This document shows, piece after piece, positions 41,958-53,515 of a stretch of DNA of 64,000 nt (position 1 is its first letter; the number at the start of each line of letters is the position of its first letter). This stretch comes from Rhizophagus irregularis (Eukaryota > Glomeromycota > Glomeromycetes > Glomerales > Glomeraceae): contig NC_089445.1 in NCBI RefSeq assembly GCF_026210795.1, positions 3,100,001 through 3,164,000 of the forward strand. The letters run 5' to 3'. The notes below the pieces were generated by a model. The model made no database searches. It saw nothing but the letters and a program-made list of their open reading frames with translations, and had not been told where the DNA came from. A program made the position numbers and the translations under genes.

Positions 41958-44750
41958 ATATGTATGTGCGGGAATCGGTTAAATTACAGTATTTCAAAAA
42001 TAATGGGCAATAAAAAATAATAATTAATATTAAATAGACAAAATCACAGTCTAATCTCGATATCAATAAATTTTTAATAAAAAGCCATTGGAAATTTCCA
42101 AAAAAGATATTTGTGTTAGTATATTAAATTTCCATTAAACTTTTACTGTAATAGTCGTGATTAATTACTCTAATCATTTTTTTTTAATAAAGATAAATTC
42201 TTTAGTTTTTATTATTGTAAATACAGTTTTATATATATAAATGTAAAAATAAAAACTAATAATAATTAAATGTGAAAGTAATTAATCCAAAACATCATCA
42301 ATAACTAAATGTCAAAACCGATTTCTTTGGTAGAATAATCTACACATATTTTAAATGAAAATTAGCAATTTAATTACTAGTAATTGTTACGGATCGTAAT
42401 ACTATTACTTACCACTGTTGTTAAATTTGTTAAATTTGCTAATATTAATATTATTATTATCAATGTCAAATTCAAGTTCTTTTGACAAATAATCTAAAGG
42501 AGATAAAATTTGGTTAAATTACGATATTAAAACAAATAAAACCGCGCAAAAATAAATTTACCATCGTTTTTGTTTAATTTAATTTTTTTAATGATTTTAT
42601 CTAAAATAATTTTTTTAATAATAAAAAAAAAATAATTATAAAAAATATGATCAATTAACTTATTAGTAGTTTAATGATTTTTTTTTTACCACTATTTCCA
42701 GTGTCTTCAATCGAATTATCATTAATCATTCTTTTACCCTCTTAAAAGTGTTTTGTAAGATTATTAGTATTTAATATTAACAATAAAACCCGATTATTAA
42801 ATTTAAATAAAAGATACCATTAAAAGATTTATATCCTAAAAATAAAATAAACATGTTACTTTACATCTTTTTTTAAATAATGCAATTAGTAAAATAATTC
42901 TTACTTTGAATCTTTAAACTTCTGGTTGATTCTGCAGATTTTACCATTGCACTTAATGGCCTGCTTTTATAGACGGCATTTGGATTATTTACTATAGGTC
43001 CAATATCTGGTGACTTTATAATTTTAGTTGGGTAGTTACTATATTCTTTATAATAATCTAATTTACCATTATAGCTAAAAATATTAGAGAGATCATTAGC
43101 TGTTGGTCTTTTATTTGAATCAGAGTGCCAACATTCTTTAATCAATTCAACATAACCTTCAGGTGCATTTGTAACAATTGGAGGACGAACTCCATCACAT
43201 ATTTCGATAATAAGTTCTGCGTCATGATTTTTATCCCAAAAAGGTCTTCTACCTGTCATTAATTCCCACATAATCATACCAAAACTATATATATCTGAAG
43301 CTTTAGTATATTTTTGTCCTTGAAGAACCTCTGGAGCAACATAAGGAATAATTCCATATATCTCATTTTCATCATCCAATGATTCAATTGCTGATTTACT
43401 TAATCCTAAATCACCTGTTGTTGCTGAATAAGAAGCTTCAACAAAAATATTTCCACTATGATAATCTTTGTGGATTATATTTGCATCATGAATATTCTCA
43501 AGTCCCGATGCAATATTTCGCAAAATACATAGCTTGTCTTCCCAAGAATAATTAAAAAAGTTATCAGCTATATAATGTGCTAGATCTCCCTTATTATAAT
43601 ATCTTGTAATTATCATAAAATTTTTGGTAATAGGATTTTGGGTAATTCCATAGCATATGTTGATATCATTATAGTCACTAATGTTCACATAATAATCTTT
43701 TTTTTTATGCGATCCACTTTATTAACTTCATGAAGTTTCCATTTTGAAACGAAATCGTAATATACCTTGAGCTAAAAAAAAATAAATTCAATTATTTATT
43801 GACTTGTATAAAAAATTAATAATTTAAATTTATATGAAATACTGTACCTCATTTAGCTCCCTAGAATTTATGTTCTCGGAATTATTAAGTTCCTTAAGTG
43901 CAACTTTCATTTTACCATAATAATCATACTTTTGATTTTTTTTATCCCAATTAATTATTGGACCATCAATCCAAGTAGCCTTATAAATTCTGCTAAATCC
44001 TCCTTCGGCAATAAATTCTATATCCTTAAATTTTTCATAAGGAACAAATTCCATTCCCCCCTCTTTTTTACAGTAATTAGTTAACGTGAACTTTATAAAA
44101 TCATCAATAACTTTATTTCCACTTAACGGAATTTTTTTTGCTTTATAACATTGGTAACAAATCTGATCGGTTTCATTGAAAACTTTTCTTCTTCGTTTAC
44201 ATTCATTACATTTCTTAAATATTGATTTAGGTGTTGTTTGTGTCGGATGATTTAAAGGTACATCACTCGATATTAAAAAGTCGGTTTTTAATTTATAGTT
44301 AGATTGTTGGTCCATAATTTTTCCGTTTTAAAATTAATTTAGAGAAACCAAAATAAAAATCCTGTGTTTATATATACTTTTTTTCCATATAATAAAATAA
44401 ACTTTAAAGAATTCTTTATTCGAATATAAAAAATTCCGATTAAATGAATATATCTTTTTTAGAAAAAATCAAACTTAATATATTTAACATTCAACTTTTT
44501 CTGGTATGTTTTGAATATCGTGTTTCAGGAACTCCGAAATCGTATTCCATCGAATCATTCGATGCATACTGAAACTTTGAAAACGTATTCCATCGAACAT
44601 TCGATGCATACTGAAATTACGTAATTTACACTTTATGCAGCGATAAATAATGTCACGTGACATCAGTGACATGATGAAATTTTGGCGAGAAAATTAACAA
44701 GGTGATATAAATTTTATAATCAAATGCGGAAATAATCTGTTCGCTCGACT
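41958..44750. repeat. Segmental duplication, copy 2, right part
   Basis: It matches about 29372-32125 throughout, including introns, exons and flanks of the kinase gene. Differences include a tandem duplication of about 40 bp (GTATTCCATCGAA..CATTCGATGCATACTGAAA, twice at about 44540-44617) that is single in copy 1. Confidence 0.8.
42405..44315 (-). CDS. Protein kinase with zinc-ribbon-like head, six exons (copy 2, frame broken in a T9 run)
   Basis: Exons 44315-43848, 43771-42905, 42835-42818, 42740-42690, 42600-42562 and 42493-42405 match the paralog at 29815-31721 one for one, with all splice sites and phases kept. Cysteine pairs, EGGFSRIY, VALKEL, HKDYHSGN, DLG and VAPEV are all present, and the tail contains KELEFDIDNNNINISKF. 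The only obvious defect is in exon 2. After VNKVDR, a run of nine T (43698-43706, A on the coding strand) leaves the frame one base short before the kinase core resumes at YYVNISDYNDI. This is either a real inactivating change or a homopolymer sequencing error. Everything downstream is open, so decay, if real, is very recent. Confidence 0.7.
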
Positions 44751-45215
44751 ATGAAATGTTATTTGATAAGTTAGCATGTGTATTTTTTAATTACACAATT
44801 ATTGACGTAGTATCCTATTTTGAGATTAGAATTATATATATTTTGGCTATTAAGTATTCATTATTATAATTTTATTAATTACATACAGTAATTTTATAAC
44901 TGATTACCCGACAGATTTCCATTTTGGCCAGAATTAGCACATAATATACTTTAATGCCGGCCAGAATTAAGGTTTTAAAAGCAATTAAAGATCGAACTCA
45001 CGAATCAAAAGGATAATCACGCCACTGAATTTTATTGAAAAAAAAAAATTATTACTGAATTATTAAAAAAATATGATTATTATATATACAACTTTGGAGA
45101 ACAATTTTTTTGATTTTTTATTGCTCGTAATAAAATTTGATAAATTATAAATTATAAAATAAATACTAAAATTAAGTATTATATTAATAATAATAATAAA
45201 GATTAAAAAATTTTT
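44751..45215. other. Gene-free stretch with a dispersed-repeat remnant
   Basis: About 44905-44985 carries TTTTGGCCAGAATTAGC and GCCGGCCAGAATTAAGG, the dispersed repeat type seen at several sites. The remainder is AT-rich and includes the 3' flank of the F-box gene. Confidence 0.4.
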
Positions 45216-46685
45216 TCAATTATTGGCTAAAACATTTTTAAAAATATATCTCTCAATAATTTCATCATGTTGACGTGTTCTATTACAAATAGAAAATAAT
45301 AAAGGTTTACTTAATCTTTTTTCACAACCTTCCAAGAATAAATTCAATGCTTCAGTATTACAAGACCAATTTTCGGATAACCACATCATTTTCAAATTTT
45401 TTGGTATATTCTTACTAATTGCTTTCATTACGTTACTTATGTCATAACATAGTGAACCATTAACATTATTAAATATATAAAAATATTCCAACTTTGAACA
45501 TTTTTGAAAGAATAAAGGTAAAAAATAATTAATAACTACATTTGCATAAGACCCAAGGTATTCTGTAAGATTAGGACAATACATGATTATTGTGGAGATT
45601 AATAATGAGAAATTATTTGTATCTTGTGGCGTTATCCAATATAAATATATACTTGTTAAACTTCCACCCGTATTCTTAATCAAGGTTGATATCTGATAAA
45701 GATAAGGAAAATCTAATTGAAGTTGAAGTTCACGTAATTTTCGAAACTTAGAATTAACAAAATTTTCCATAAGATCTTTGCCAAAAGGTTCCACATGAGT
45801 TATTGCTAGTTTTTCTAAATTATTACAGTTTGAAAAAATATCCATTGAAAACATTCTATGAAGAGATAATGATGTAAGAAAATTAATTTTATGCTTTAAA
45901 GAATTTTCAATAATCGGAAATTGAAATTTTGTAGTAGTAGTTTCTATTGATAAGCTAAGTAACGGTTTTCGTTGAACTTGAATTAATTCTGCCAATCCTT
46001 TGTTATCAATACAAACACAATTAATTCGTAAATGTTGAATATTATAACTAATTTTAGATGCTTGAAAGAAAATTTCCGGTTCTATACATCCATCAAATGA
46101 AAATTCGTTAAGCCATGACAAAGATTTTTCCGCCCCAGGAAAAAAATGAAGTCTTAAAAATGAATCCGAGAGACTCTTTACTTGATCCGATCTTCTCAAA
46201 TTAAGTTGTTTTAAATTATCACAACTTTCTATAAAATTATTATATAATTGTTCAAGCAATTGATAAGTTTGAAATATTGGAATAAAACATTGTTCCTCTG
46301 ATGGTGTTGTATTACAACTTCCGATCCACATTTCCGTTGCATCAAACAATATTACATTATCCAAATGTCGTAAATACGATGCATAATTGAAGGTAGCTCT
46401 TCTTTTTAGTGTCGGCGTCATTTTTACTCCACATTTAGAAAGAATTATTTTTGCTTCATCACTTAGGCACATTATGTAAGTTGTGATGAGCATACAAATC
46501 TTTTCGTGAGCCAACTCGTGTTGTTGAAGATTCATTAATGGTTCTTCCCAAAGCATGGGAATTGCTACTGCGCACCATTGTCGATTCACCAATGAACATG
46601 AACGTAACGTATAGTAATCAAAATTTTGTTGAATTATAAATTCAAAGATCTCGATGAGGCACTCTACAGGAAGCTTTATCGACAT
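45216..46685 (-). CDS. F-box protein with LRR-like C-terminal region
   Basis: A single exon of 489 residues. The N-terminus MSIKLPVECLIEIFEFI is a typical F-box start. It is followed by DYYTLRSCSLVNRQWCAVAI and PMLWEEP, which complete the F-box pattern of W-x-x-x-A-x-P-x-L-W. The rest consists of irregular leucine-rich segments (ISYNIQHLRINCVCIDNKGL, NNLEKLAITHVEPFGKDL, FRKLRELQLQLDFPYL, CPNLTEYLGSYANV), as in F-box/LRR proteins. Such proteins are substrate adaptors of SCF ubiquitin ligases: the F-box binds Skp1 and the C-terminal part binds the target. This family is greatly expanded in arbuscular mycorrhizal fungi. The length and single-exon structure fit that family. Confidence 0.9.
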   Translation of the reverse strand: MSIKLPVECLIEIFEFIIQQNFDYYTLRSCSLVNRQWCAVAIPMLWEEPLMNLQQHELAHEKICMLITTYIMCLSDEAKIILSKCGVKMTPTLKRRATFNYASYLRHLDNVILFDATEMWIGSCNTTPSEEQCFIPIFQTYQLLEQLYNNFIESCDNLKQLNLRRSDQVKSLSDSFLRLHFFPGAEKSLSWLNEFSFDGCIEPEIFFQASKISYNIQHLRINCVCIDNKGLAELIQVQRKPLLSLSIETTTTKFQFPIIENSLKHKINFLTSLSLHRMFSMDIFSNCNNLEKLAITHVEPFGKDLMENFVNSKFRKLRELQLQLDFPYLYQISTLIKNTGGSLTSIYLYWITPQDTNNFSLLISTIIMYCPNLTEYLGSYANVVINYFLPLFFQKCSKLEYFYIFNNVNGSLCYDISNVMKAISKNIPKNLKMMWLSENWSCNTEALNLFLEGCEKRLSKPLLFSICNRTRQHDEIIERYIFKNVLANN

Positions 46686-48092
46686 TTTTGGTTAATCTTA
46701 TATACAATAGTTTTATGATCGTCTAATATATAAAATGTAAAATTAATTACTATAAGTTTTTTTTTTAAAAATAATAATAGTAATAATATAATAATAATAA
46801 TAGGTCAAGATAAAAAATATTTTTATTAAAAAAAAAAAAATTATTTTCTGTTTATTTTTTTCTAATATTATAAATAAAATAAATAAAATGCTTACTTATG
46901 AAATTTTTATAACTTATTATCGGTACTTTGCATAAAAAAAAAAAATTTTTTTTGATCGGAATGTAAAATTTCATTAATATATCATTTTATATACTTTAGT
47001 TAGGTTCAATAATGTCGACGCAATCGAACCAAATCAAGAAATCGCCGAAATATTTTTAGAAATTCAGCCTCAACCTCTATTTTTAAACTTGTCGATCAAT
47101 TGTGTTCGAGAACAGTCTTGATTATTCCTTTGATTGGTTTATAAAAATAGAAGCGATGACGCCGCTCTTTAAATAATTTCACACTAGTCCAAAATTAGTA
47201 ATTATGGAATGACAATTTATGCAATGCGTGGTGATTATAAAAAGCACAGGAATGGTTGTTGCGTTTCTGCGTTTCTGTGCTTGGAAAAAAAAAAAAAAAT
47301 TTTTTTTGAAAAAACAAACAAGTCATGAAGATTTATCACAAAATGCGCAATGTAATCATGTAATCATGGAGAAATTAGTATAGATGAATGTTTCAGCAAT
47401 TATATTCTATAAATCATCACTGAAAAAGAAAAAGAAACTTTGACGGTAGATTATTTGTAAGGAAAAGAAAAAACATACTTGAAAAATAGCATAAATTTAT
47501 TATTGCTAAAATATCTATTTTTTTGTTATTTTATGTCGAAAGTTATTCAACATCAAACTGGATTCGTCTTTTAGATCTTTCTTTTTTACAATATTTGCTA
47601 GAAAAGTTATTAAGTTCAATAATAAAAATGTTGATTGGGAGGAAAAAATGCCATGGTGTTCATTGAAGTATTCTTGGAGATGTATAAATCTGTATTTTTT
47701 GAGACGTCTTGATTTATAATTAATTAAAAGTCTATAAGAAAGAAATTCTGGTATTTTAACCTTTATTAAATTTAAGTCACGTGAACATATTTTATTACTG
47801 CGAACCGAATCCCACAATCATACTAAACCATATATAACTATTAAATTAGTAAATATTTTCCTTTACCGACAATTGCACATACAGTTCATAAATTATTTAT
47901 ATTTTCTCATGTATTTCGTGAGCATTCCCGTGCAAAATAATAATGTAGAACTTTTTTAGAGGATTTTGCCTTTTTTTCAATAAGAAAAGTGGTTCGAATC
48001 TGTTCAGAGGGTTCTCACATTTTAATTGGATATATTGCGCCACAACACAAAATTTTTTAATCAAATTGTTAAGAATTGAATAATAATGAAAT
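46686..48092. other. Gene-free AT-rich stretch
   Basis: No supported gene. The 47515-47817 minus-strand ORF has no recognisable domain. The part after about 47880 (TTTCGTGAGCATTCCCGTGC) is the 3' flank of the DM9 units: TTTCGTGAGCATTCC recurs near 50247 downstream of another unit. Confidence 0.4.
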
Positions 48093-48831
48093 TTAAGGAT
48101 TAAGTGCAAATACAAAATAATTATTAACCAGAATTTCACGCCCATCAAAACCGTACCGTAGTGTATTTCTCTGGGCAAATGCTGTTGAAAAAAAAAATAT
48201 TTAATTTTTTTAAGTTCGCTTGTTATAAATGAAAAAGAACTGTAGCAAAAAAAAAAAAACTTACTGGACCAACTTTACCAACTCTAACTTTTCCGTTTTA
48301 GCGATATATTATTCTTTATCGTCCTTTCATCTAAAGGAAGAAAGTTAAATCAAAAGGATGAATGCAGAAAACTTACGGCTTCGTGGCCACCTTTCAGAGA
48401 AATAAAGGATTGTGGTTTAAAAGCTCCCGAACTTTATGCCCACCTTTCAGAGAAATAAAAGATCGTGGTTTGAAAGCTCCGAACTTTACAATTAACAAAT
48501 AAATAAATCAACAAATTTTTTTTTTTTTACTAAATAAACAATTTTAAAAATAATTTTTGTAATTTTTATCATTCAACAAAATGAAAATAAGATTTGTCTC
48601 CGGTTACCGGTTTAATTCTTCTTTCTTCTCCCGCCCATGACATAGCGATCTTGATCTACATATCCTATGTCCCTTACCAATTGCATGATCTCCTTCCCAA
48701 ATGAAATTGGAAGAACTTTTCCAATAGCAAGCTTCAACTCAATTTTGCTGACAAATAACAAATTTCAGATTTATAGCGGGATGAAATAATCGAAAGATAA
48801 GGGTTGCCTTATGCTCTTGCGCAATTGTCAT
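48093..48831 (-). pseudogene. DM9-domain gene, decayed unit 1 of the tandem array
   Basis: The start MTIAQEHK is kept, but the donor after it is GCAACC instead of GTAAGC. Exon 2 has stops and deletions (a TGA where the others have the W of KWV, and loss of several codons around GHFKGG). An exon-3-like segment is duplicated: TCAGAGAAATAAA.GAT.GTGGTTT occurs at about 48394-48420 and 48448-48475. The last exon (from 48181) has a frame change before DGREILVNNYFV. It is the most decayed of the four units, yet the exon order is still clear. Confidence 0.7.
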
Positions 48832-49187
48832 GAATAGTGCCATGATATGTGAAAATGCGAGTATTTCAATTTATAGACGTGATTTCACCTATATATATAT
48901 GTTCAACATTTTGATCAGCCTTAAAATATCGAATGTTTGTTTTAATAAGGTATCTTTTATTTCGAGAAAAATCTTTTAGATTATTCATTATTGAACGAAT
49001 CACAATTCAAATTTAAAAGTAACTAATCTTTTAATTTAAATTCGGACGAATCCCTAAATTAATGTTATATTTAGTTTTGCCGAAAAATGCGTATATAGTC
49101 TTAATTTTTAATTTTCTCGCCCTTTTTCAAAAAAAAAAAAAGTGATTCAAATCTGTTCAAATCTGTTCAGAAAGTTTTTATTGCAAT

Positions 49188-49959
49188 TTAATTAATTTCA
49201 AGTAATGGATCCATTTGTCTCGAATTATTCTTAATTGCAAGTACAAAATAATTACTAGCCGCATATTCAACTCCATCCAAACCGTAAGCCATTGATTGCC
49301 AATCCTTTAAGAAAAAATTTTTTTATTCAGGAAGTTCGTTTGTTATAAATGTAGTAAAAAAAACATGACTTACTGGTCCAACTTTACCAATTCTGATTTT
49401 TCCATTATGTTCCATTTTAGCGATATATAATTCTTCATTTTTGTTCTATTTTTAAAGGATTAAAAGAGAAAAATTTTTAAACAAAAACAGACCAAACGAA
49501 TATGAAATAGAACTTACGGCTTCATGTCCTCCTTTTAGGGGAGTGAATGATTGTGGATTGCAAGTTCCCGAACTTTACAATTAATAAATAAATTAAATAA
49601 ACATTAACTTAAATCACTTTATTATAACAGTTTTTGAAGATAATTTTACCGTTCAACCCAATGAAAATAAGATTTGTCTCCGGTTAAAACTTCATAATCA
49701 CGAAGAATTTCTTCTTTACCACCCCATGAAATTACGAGACCTTTCCGATCTTTATCTACATATCCTATATGTATTCCACCTTTAAAATGTCCCCTACCAA
49801 TTGCATAATCTCCTTCCCAGAATGAAATTGGAGGAACTTTTCCACCAGAAGCTTTAACCCAATTTGCTGCCTAAATGACAAATAAATTTTAGATTTATAA
49901 CCGAAAGAAAGCACTATATTAAAAATAATGCTTACAGAGTGTTCTTGTGCAAATTCCAT
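49188..49959 (-). CDS. DM9-domain (DUF3421) protein, array unit 2
   Basis: Five exons (49959-49936, 49870-49650, 49572-49518, 49445-49374, 49304-49188) give 162 residues with all GT-AG junctions in phase. The protein starts MEFAQEHS, then AANWVKASGGKVPPISFWEG, HIGYVDKDRKGLVISWGGKE, RDYEVLTGDKSYFHWVE, an SGTCNPQS loop, and ELYIAKMEHNGKIRIGKVGP followed by DGVEYAASNYFVLAIKN. W..A..G..P at the start of each half, YIA..HNG...GK and YEVL are the marks of the DM9 repeat. DM9 proteins studied in animals are intracellular or secreted mannose-binding, stress-responsive lectin-like proteins; fungal roles are not known. There is no signal peptide. Confidence 0.82.
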
Positions 49960-50360
49960 GATACGTGAAAAATTAGATAAGAGAAAAGTGTGGAGTACAG
50001 TACTTCAATTTATACGTCGTCTGTAAGATCATGTGAATTTTTATAAACATCGTCTAACCTCAAATATTGTGAATATCTTATGTAACCTACTGTTTTGTTA
50101 AATAAAAATATTTGTGCATATCTTATTTCTTTGGCAGACTACATTATTTAATTTTAGAAATTCAGACGAATACATTAAATCAATGTAACTTATAAATTGT
50201 TTCATTTTCCAAAAAATTACATATACAGTCAAATTATTTTATGCATTTCGTGAGCATTCCATCAATCTTTTTAACTTTTTTTCACAACTTGTTCAGAGAG
50301 AATTAATTACTTTTTTTAAAATATGTATCTATTACAACTAACAAAAAAAAAAATTTTATA

Positions 50361-51128
50361 TTACAATAATATAAGGCTTAATTGCAAGTACAAATAATTC
50401 ATAACGTAATTTTCTTGTCCATCCAAACAATAAGTCATTATGTTCAAATGCTGTTAAAAAAAAAAAAATTTTAAATATTTTTAAGTTCGTTTGTTATAAA
50501 TGTAGTAAAAAAAACATGACTTACTTGACCAGCTTTACCAATTCTAATTTTTCCATTATGTTCCGCTTTAGCGATATATAATTCTTTATTAGTTTCCTAA
50601 TAATTAAAAGAGAAAAGTTGAAAATAAAAAATAGATTAAATAAATATAAAAAAAAAATAAAAAGGAAACTTACAGCTTCATGTCCTCCTTTCAAAGGAAT
50701 AAAGTTTGATTGTGGTCGACAAGTTCCTGAACTTTTACAATTTGATTAAAAAATAAATAAATAACTCCATTAAATTTTTGTTTATTATAAAAAAAAAATA
50801 ATAATAATTTCTACCATTCAACCCAATGAAAATGAGATTTATCTCCGGTTAAAACTTCATACTCACGAAGAAATTCCTCTTTTCCGCCCCATCCAATAAC
50901 GAGTCCTTCACGACCTTTATCAACATAACCTATATGTAAACCATCTTTAAAATGTCCTCTACCAATTGCATAATCTCCTTCCAAGAATGAATTTGGTGGA
51001 ATTTCTCCACCAGAGGCTCCAACCCATTTTGCTGCCTAAATAATAATAAAAAAATTTTAAATTTATAACCGAAAGAAAGCATTGTATTAAAGATAATTGC
51101 TTACAAAATGATCTTGTGCGACTGACAT
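50361..51128 (-). CDS. DM9-domain (DUF3421) protein, array unit 3
   Basis: Exons 51128-51105, 51035-50815, 50731-50674, 50596-50525 and 50450-50361 give 154 residues. The start is MSVAQDHF, then AAKWVGASGGEIPPNSFLEG, HIGYVDKGREGLVIGWGGKE, REYEVLTGDKSHFHWVE, SGTCRPQS and ELYIAKAEHNGKIRIGKAGQ. The last exon begins HLNIMTYCLDGQENYVMNY but then reads LYLQLSLILL instead of the FVLAIK.. or SVFAF.. tail of its sisters. A T run that is one base shorter than in unit 2 explains this, so the C-terminal strand is altered. Whether the protein still folds is open. Confidence 0.78.
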
Positions 51129-51568
51129 GATATGTGAAAAATGTGAAGAAAATCGGGAAATGCGTTAATTTATAGGCGTGATTCTTCCGCAGTATCATGT
51201 GAAGTTTTTGCAAAATATTGATGATCATTTAACTAACACAAATAACACAAATATTTGTTTTTCCACAAAATCTCGATACCCTTCCGTATATATATATATA
51301 ATGATTCTTTTAAAAATCCTTGTAAGAAAAAACAACCATTCTTTTTAATTTTAAATTCGGACGAAATCCAAAAAATTATTCCATTTTTTAACAAAAAAAT
51401 GCTGTTATAAATTATTTTATTTTTCTCGCTTGTATAATTTCGTGAACATTACAAAAAGATTTGTATTAACATTTAAAAAGAAAAAATAATAATAATAAAT
51501 TACAATAAAATTATAAAATTTGATTTTTTTTTAAAAAAAAAGATCCAATCATCCAAATAATAAATAAT

Positions 51569-52344
51569 TTAAGTTCTAAATGCAAATACAGAATATTTAT
51601 GACACGGAATTTCACGTCCATCCGTAACATAATTCATCCCATCGATCAAATGCTATTAAAAAAAAAATAATTTTTTTTTTTTAAAAAAAAAGCTCACTTA
51701 TGATAAACGAATTGAATTTTCATTAAGAAAAAAAAAAGGCTTACTTGACCAGCTTTACCAATCCTATCTTTTCCATTATGATGCGTTCTAGCGATATATA
51801 ATTCTTTACCGTCCTGTTTTTTTAAAAAAAAGGAAAAAAAGTTGAAAATAAAAGTAGATCAAAAGAGTATGAGATAGACAAGAAGAAAACTTACAGCTTC
51901 GTAACCTCCTTTCAGAGGAATAAAGAATTGTGGTCGGCAAGCTCCCGAACTTTAATAGATTAATTAAAAATAAATAAATCAACAAATCTTTTTTCCTTTT
52001 AAAACAAACAATATTTTGAAAATAATTTTTACCATTCAACCCAATGAAAATGAGATTTATCTCCGGTTAAAACTTCATACTCACGAAGAAATTCCTCTTT
52101 TCCACCCCATCCAATAATGAGACCTCGATTTTGATTTACATATCCTATATGTAAACCACCTTTAAAATAACCTCTACCGATTGCATGATCTCCTTCCCAG
52201 AATGAATTTGGTGGAATTTCTCCATCAGAAGCTCTGACCCATTTTGCTGCCTAAATATTAAGGAAACTTTAGATTTATAGTCAAATGAAAGATATTAAAT
52301 TATCAAAAGATAATATTTACCCAATGTTCTTGTGCGACTGCCAT
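51569..52344 (-). CDS. DM9-domain (DUF3421) protein, array unit 4
   Basis: Exons 52344-52321, 52250-52033, 51949-51895, 51813 to about 51744 and 51652-51569 give about 149 residues. The start is MAVAQEHW, followed by AAKWVRASDGEIPPNSFWEG, HIGYVNQNRGLIIGWGGKE, REYEVLTGDKSHFHWVE, SGACRPQFFIPLKGGYEA, ELYIARTHHNGKDRIGKAGQ and a last exon ending HKYSVFAFRT. It has two DM9 repeats and the same intron positions as units 2 and 3. No lesion was seen. It is the first unit in the direction of transcription and nearest the gene-free 52.4-53.5 kb region. Confidence 0.82.
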
Positions 52345-53515
52345 TATGTAGTAAATGAAAAATTATAATGTATTGTGAAAGCGAAGAAAGAGAAAAAGTA
52401 TTTCAATTTATATACATGGATTGTCTGCAGGATCATGGGAAAATTTTGTCATAAGTAATCTAATTATTGATGATCATTTAACTATTTACAAGTATTTACA
52501 AGTATTTATTAAGAATCATCTAACTAAAAATTGACTTTAAAATGACGAAATAAGGCAATATTTCTTTTTTAGTATGATTCATAAATAATATCATATTAAT
52601 ATGAAAGTCGTTTTTTTTTCGAGAAAATCTTGGCAACCAACTTCATTTTTAAAAATTCTTGGCAGACTATTCAAATGAATTATTGCTTCGATTTTTAAAA
52701 AAGCAAACCTAATCTCAACAAAATATATATATATGTATATGAAATGATAAAATTCCAAAAACGAGTGTGGCTGAGTTATTCTTGGCAAAACGAATACCTG
52801 TTGTGGATCAATAATGCATGAATAAAACATATGTTAATGCTTCTCCTTTCCGTGTACTACCTAATGTTTAACATATGTGGTCTTACATTTATAGTATGTA
52901 TTTAAATTGATTTATTAGTCTCCTCAATGTTTCCTAAATAATAATCCGCATATTATTACAATAATCAAGTCCACTTTTAAATAAGCGATATCTTTCTTTT
53001 ACTCCTTTTCTCCATTTCTCGATTTCTGATATAATGTTGATATAAATGGTGCAGATCATGCAGATCAGTGGTATGTTCAAATACCCCAGAAGTTACACAA
53101 ACTCGCGTTTATATTATTATTTGCGTGATCAATTTTTAATTTTTTATTTTTTTTTATCAGTTATTAATTATTATTATACAATCGAACATAACTTTTTTTT
53201 TCTTGCTATAAAAAATCATCATAAATTTTTTTTTTATATTTCTATATGTATGATACAAGTTAAAAATAAATGATACGCGTCATCTAGACCTTTTTTTCTA
53301 TTGAATAAAATGTAAGTTATAATATTTTTCACACAGTGAAATTTGAATAAATTGATAAAAAGTGTAGAGAATAAAAAAAACTAAATACATATAAAAATCA
53401 AGTACTAAATATATTTGAAAATATCATTAAATATTATAAATTAATAAATAAATAAATAAGAGAAAAGATATATTATAATTTTTTTTATTATTTAAAGAAA
53501 AGGGGAATCCGAGCT
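52345..53515. other. Gene-free AT-rich stretch upstream of the DM9 array
   Basis: No gene is recognised. Two short ORFs (52591-52830 minus, 53046-53273 plus) lack any domain or splice context. Around 52769 TGTGGCTGAGTTATTC resembles a Pol III box A, but no convincing box B follows at the proper distance. Confidence 0.4.

Noticed and set aside
47515-47817. 100-codon minus-strand ORF
   Set aside because: No domain, no homologous copy in the window, ordinary AT-rich composition.
52760-52830. Possible tRNA gene around TGTGGCTGAGTTATTC
   Set aside because: Box-A-like only; no box B and no cloverleaf pairing could be found.
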